A stretch of 64,000 bases of DNA from Scylla paramamosain. Taxonomy: Eukaryota > Arthropoda > Malacostraca > Decapoda > Portunidae. Each line of letters opens with the position of its first letter. Positions within the stretch are counted from its first letter, which is position 1. Below the pieces are notes generated by a model. It made no database searches, was not told the DNA's origin, and worked only from the letters and a program-made list of their open reading frames with translations. Position numbers and translations under genes: made by a program. The DNA is taken from NCBI RefSeq assembly GCF_035594125.1, contig NC_087158.1, positions 5,008,001-5,072,000 on the forward strand. The letters are read 5' to 3'. Shown one piece after another: positions 59,910-64,000 of the stretch.

Positions 59910-62900
59910 GGCAGTAGACACCTGCCGAAACGATAATTACTCCCAGTGAGGTCTAAAGCACTGTTCAGGGGGTGCTGTGAACTTATCATTAAACCCAGCT
60001 GTGACCTCACTGAACGTTTCCCTTTGTGTCTCACAACACAAGGGGGTAGTCACAGCCTGCCCTCTAAGGACAACTCTCTTCCTCCACACAAAACTACAAG
60101 CACCTAATAACACACACACCCTTCACTCAAAAATTTTAAAATCATGGCGACTCCTACACCAGCCTCGGAGTCCCCATCTGGGGAGGGGACCATAAATGTC
60201 CCCAGGTCGGACTGCCTTTCCGTCGCCGACCCTAAGTGTCTTGACACCCCCCTCAACTTTTTCTTCATTAACTTCTGCAACATTCGCGGTCTAAGATCTA
60301 ATTTTCAATCTGTAGAACACCACCTCTCCTCTTCTAAACCTCATCTTCTTTTCCTCACTGAAACTCAGGTGTCTGAGGCAACTGACAGTAGCCCCTTTTC
60401 TGTCCCCTCCTACTTTCTCTATCCTCATTTTCGATCCAAAGCTGGATGCTGCGCAATGACTTAACCTGTTCTCGTGCCCACGCTCTTGAATCTTCCGAGT
60501 TTTCCACCATCTGGCTACGACTACAGAGTCATTCTCATACAAAATTTATCTGTGCTGTATACCTCTCTCCTAACTCCTCTGACTATAAGAAATTCTTTGA
60601 CTACTTAACTTCCAAAGTGGAGCACATTCTGACCCTCTTCCCTTTTGCAGAGATCTCCATTCTTGGAGACTTCAATGTTCACCACCAGCTTTGGCTTTCC
60701 TCTCCCTTCACTGACCAACCTGGTGAACTAGCCTACAACTTTGCTATCCTCCATGACCTAGAGCAATTGGTGCAACACCCTACTCGTATTCCTGACCGTC
60801 TTGGAGATACGCCCAACATTCTTGACCTTTCCTGACCTCTAATCCTTCTGCTTATGCTGTCACCCTTTCTTCTCCGTTGGGCTCCTCCGATCACAATCTC
60901 ATATCTTTATCTTGTCCTATCACTCCAATCCCTCCTCAGGATCCCTCTAAGCGAAGGTGCCTCTGGCGTTTTGCCCCTGCTAGTTGGGGGGACCTGAGGA
61001 GGTATTTTGCTGATTTTCCTTGGAATGACCACTGCTTCCGTGTCAGAGACCCGTCTTTGTGTGCTGAGCGCATAACAGAGGTGATAGTGTCTGGCATGGA
61101 GGCGTACATCCCTCACTCTTTTTCTCGTCCTAAACCTTCTAAACCTTGGTTTAACACAGCTTGTTCTCGTGCTATACATGATAGAGAGGTGGCCCACAAA
61201 AGGTACTTAAGCCTTCCATCACCAGAATCTCATGCACTTTATATTTCTGCCCGGAACCATGCCAAGTCTGTTCTCCAACTAGCCAAAAACTCTTTCATTA
61301 ACAGATAATGTCAAAACCTTTCAAGATCTAACTCCCCTCGTAATTTCTGGCATCTAGCCAAAAATATCTCCAATAACTTTGCTTCTTCTTCTTTCCCTCC
61401 TCTACTTCAATCAGATGGCACCACTGCTATCACATCTATTTCTAAAGCTGAACTCTTTGCTCAAACCTTTGCTAAAAACTCTACCTTGGACGATTCTGTG
61501 CTTGTTCCTCCCTCTCCTACTTCCTCTGACTACTTCATGCCATGTATTAAAATTCTTCGTAATGATGTTTTCCATGCCCTCGCTGACCTAAACCCTCGGA
61601 AGGCTTATGGACCTGATGGGGTCCCTCCTATTGTTCTCCGAAACTGTGCCTCTGTGCTTGCACCTTGCCTAGTCAAACTCTTTCAGCTCTGTCTGTCAAC
61701 ATCTACCTTTCCTTTTTGCTGGAAGTTTGCCTACATTCAACCTGTTCCTAAAAAGGGTGACCGCTCTAATCCCTCAAACTACCGTCCTATTGCTTTAATT
61801 TCCTGCTTATCTAAAGTTTTTGAATCTATCCTCAACAGGAAGATTCTTAAACATCTATCACTTCACAACCTTCTATCTGATCGCCAGTATGGGTTCCGTC
61901 AAGGCCGCTCTGCTGGTGATCTTCTGGCTTTCCTTACTGAGTCTTGGTCATCCTCTTTTAGAGACTTTGGTGAAACTTTTGCTGTTGCTTTGGACATATC
62001 AAAAGCCTTTGATAGAGTCTGACACAAAGCTTTGATTTCCAAACTACCCTCCTACGGTTTCTATCCTTCTCTCTGTAACTTTATCTCAAGTTTCCTTTCT
62101 GACCGTTCTATTGCTGCTGTGGTAGACGGTCACTGTTCTTCTCCTAAATCTATTAACAGTGGTGTTCCTCAGGGTTCTGTCCTGTCACCCACTCTCTTCT
62201 TATTATTCATTAATGATCTTCTAAACCAAACTTCTTGTCGTATCCACTCCTATGCTGATGATACCATCCTGCACTTTTCCACGTTTTTTTCATAGACATC
62301 CAACCCTTCAGGAGGTAAACATATCACGCAGGGAAGCCACAGAACGCCTGACTTCTGATCTTTCTAAAATTTCTGATTGAATTTCTGATTTCTGACTCAA
62401 TTCCTCCATCTATCAACTCGGCACAACCTTCCAGACAACTATCCCCTCCTCTTCAATGACACTCAACTGTCCCCCTCTTCTACACTGAACATCCTCGGTC
62501 TGTCCTTTACTTATAATCTGAACTGGAAACTTCACATCTCATCTCTAGCTAAAACAGCTTCTATGAAGTTAGGTGTTCTGAGTTTTTCTCACCCTCCCAG
62601 CTGCTAACTCTGTACAAGGGCCTTATCCGTCCATGTATGGAGTATGCTTCACATGTCTGGGGGGGTTCCACTCATAATGCTCTTCTAGACAGGGTGGAAT
62701 CAAAAGCTTTTCGTCTCATCAACTCCTCTCCTCTAACTGACTGTCTTCAGCCTCTCTCTCACCGCCGCAATGTTGCACATCTAGCTGTCTTCTACCGCTA
62801 TTTTCATGCCAACTGCTCTTCTGATCTTGCTAACTGCATGCCTCCCCTCCTTCTGCGGCCTCGCTGCACAAGACTTTCTTCTTTCTCTCACCCCTATTCT

Positions 62901-63163
62901 GTCCACCTCTCTAACGCAAGAGTTAACCAGTATTCTCAATCATTCATCCCTTTCTCTGGTAAACTCTGGAACTCCCTGCCTGCTTCTGTATTTCCACCTT
63001 CCTATGACTTGAATTCCTTCAAGAGGGAGGTTTCAAGACACTTATCCACCAATTTTTGACCACTGCTTTGACGCTTTTATGGGACTGGCATTTCAGTGGG
63101 CATTTTTTTTATTAGATTTTTGTTGCCCTTGGCCAGTATCCTTCCTACATAAAAAAAAAAAAA
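59910..63163 (+). mobile_element. LINE-A copy 2, nested in LINE-B
   Basis: A ~3.25-kb element beginning GCAGTAGACACCTGCC and ending CCTTCCTACATAAAA. It closely matches copy 1 along its length, so both moved fairly recently. The insertion separates FSSFSPV (63163 side) from SSGVPQG (59909 side) of LINE-B. The short CGGAGGA preceding it may be target sequence. No clear target duplication is visible. It is not a 5'-truncated copy. Confidence 0.9.
60144..63059 (+). pseudogene. LINE-A copy 2 endonuclease/reverse transcriptase, multiply broken
   Basis: The start MATPTPASESPSGEG (60144) reads directly into the endonuclease ([18 protein letters not shown]). A 10-bp deletion near 60455 shifts the frame to 60446-60835 (LGDFNVHH), and a one-base loss near 60830 shifts it to 60877-61308 ([20 protein letters not shown]), which ends at a TAA that is a lysine codon in copy 1. 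RT is best kept at 61486-62022 ([35 protein letters not shown]), where TGG has become TGA. It continues at 62032-62295 (GVPQGSVLSP, YADD) and 62637-63059. An internal rearrangement lies near 62380. The QYGFRQGRS segment lost by frameshift in copy 1 is readable here. Confidence 0.9.
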
Positions 63164-63628
63164 CTGGACTAAAGGAACTGAAACAGCTATCAACAGTCAC
63201 ACGCTGCTTTCTATCGGTTCGGTTAGTGAAATAATTTGATGGAAGCGGCCACCAATGCTAAGATATCTGACTTTAGACAAGAGCATCAGAAGTACTGATA
63301 TCCTTTCTAAAACCAAACTGACTCGATGGCAACAACTTATTAATATCTATTAAACAGGCGACACGCTTGGCCAGCAGGCGCTGGTTGGAATTCTTCTTTC
63401 ACTTATAGCAAACAACACACTGTTAAGGGTATCGATTGGACTATCAGCCTGAAAAACTTCACGCCATGCAATCAGCATTGACACCAGCCCAGATGGCACG
63501 TGACTTCAAAAATACTTTTCGTGAGACTGTCTCGTCTGGAATTGAAACTAAAGTCTGAATACTGAAAGGCAAGCAAGAATGGTCTGTCAGAGTGGCCGAG
63601 GGGAGGGACAACCTGCACAGTCATCGCT
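63164..63628 (-). pseudogene. LINE-B endonuclease tail, linker and RT fragment (5' part)
   Basis: On the minus strand from 63628: GHSDRPFLLAFQYSDF resembles the endonuclease C-terminal SDH motif with R replacing H. After frame breaks come AWREVFQADSPIDTLN and FAISERRIP, the linker that usually precedes RT. The sequence then jumps at about 63345 to LPSSQFGFRKDISTSDA of the RT fingers, so an internal deletion is present. NRTDRKQRVTVDSCFSSFSP ends at the LINE-A insertion. The 5' end inside the endonuclease shows LINE-B was 5'-truncated on insertion. Confidence 0.75.
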
Positions 63629-63636
63629 GATTGTTT
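63629..63636. repeat. Candidate target-site duplication of LINE-B (right)
   Basis: GATTGTTT, matching 58860-58867. Confidence 0.6.
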
Positions 63637-64000
63637 CCTTGATGCAGTCACAAAGAGATTGGTGTCTCGATGCAGCCACAGCGAGATTACTGCCTCGATG
63701 CAACTACTACGAGATTCTTGCCTCGATACAGCCACAAAGAGATTGTTGCCTCGATTCAGCCACAACGAGGGAATTGGCTCGATGGAGCTCAACAAGACAT
63801 TTGCTTTCATGCATACACAACGAGCTTCCTGCCTCGAAGGAAACACAACAGGATTCTTGTCTCGATGCAGACACAACGACTTACTTACAACAACAAACTT
63901 ACTGCCTCGATGCAGGCACAACGATATTGCTGCCTCGATGGAAGCCACAACGAAGGGAATTGATACAGCCATAACGAGATTCTTGCTTAAATGAAGCCAC
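63637..64000 (+). repeat. 28-bp minisatellite resumes after LINE-B
   Basis: Units such as GTGTCTCGATGCAGCCACA and CTGCCTCGATG continue in the same orientation as before 58860, showing that LINE-B interrupted one array. The array runs off the window. Confidence 0.85.

Overview
The window is eukaryotic, repeat-dominated DNA, most likely from a decapod crustacean (a crab-like genome). The evidence is a eukaryotic initiator tRNA-Met gene, TTAGG-type (arthropod telomere motif) repeats inside a transposon, dense (AT)n, (CT)n and (TG)n microsatellites, and non-LTR retrotransposons whose conserved C-terminal block resembles copies I recall from crab genomes. The clade assignment is inference from memory. 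I see no intact host protein-coding gene. The only gene likely to be functional is the tRNA.

Positions 1-34974 hold a macrosatellite: a ~12.07-kb unit present in two full copies (10805-22876, 22877-34974) and one copy cut by the window edge (1-10804). Copies differ by only a handful of substitutions and small indels plus (AT)n and homopolymer lengths. The unit is itself built from diverged ~95-bp A/T-rich monomers in a five-monomer higher-order repeat of ~470 bp. The orientation of the monomer array flips several times per unit, often at short palindromes. Each unit also carries a 150-bp near-perfect foldback and a 730-bp foldback MITE (Tc1-like TACAGT ends) with CCTAA/TTAGG tracts in its arms, lying inside (AT)n.

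Positions 34975-47560 are the same monomer family in one orientation, not amplified as 12-kb units. They are interrupted by a 3.3-kb non-LTR element (LINE-A copy 1, about 35815-39087) and by several microsatellites.

Positions 47561-53270 are a mixed region. It holds about 590 bp of unassigned sequence, (TG)n/(AT)n arrays, a plus-strand reverse transcriptase (RT) fragment, two rearranged minus-strand LINE-A fragments, the initiator tRNA-Met gene (51686-51757, minus), about 850 bp of unassigned sequence, and a 121-bp tandem repeat.

Positions 53271-64000 are a 28-bp minisatellite that flips orientation near 54065. It contains captured LINE-A fragments and is split by a second non-LTR element, LINE-B (58868-63628, minus, TAA-rich tail, GATTGTTT duplication). 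LINE-B in turn is split by LINE-A copy 2 (59910-63163).

The layout fits heterochromatin shaped by repeated amplification, inversion and nested retrotransposition. The most unusual signals are the two-level satellite hierarchy, whose right edge coincides with one of its own inversion joints, and the telomere-motif foldback element.
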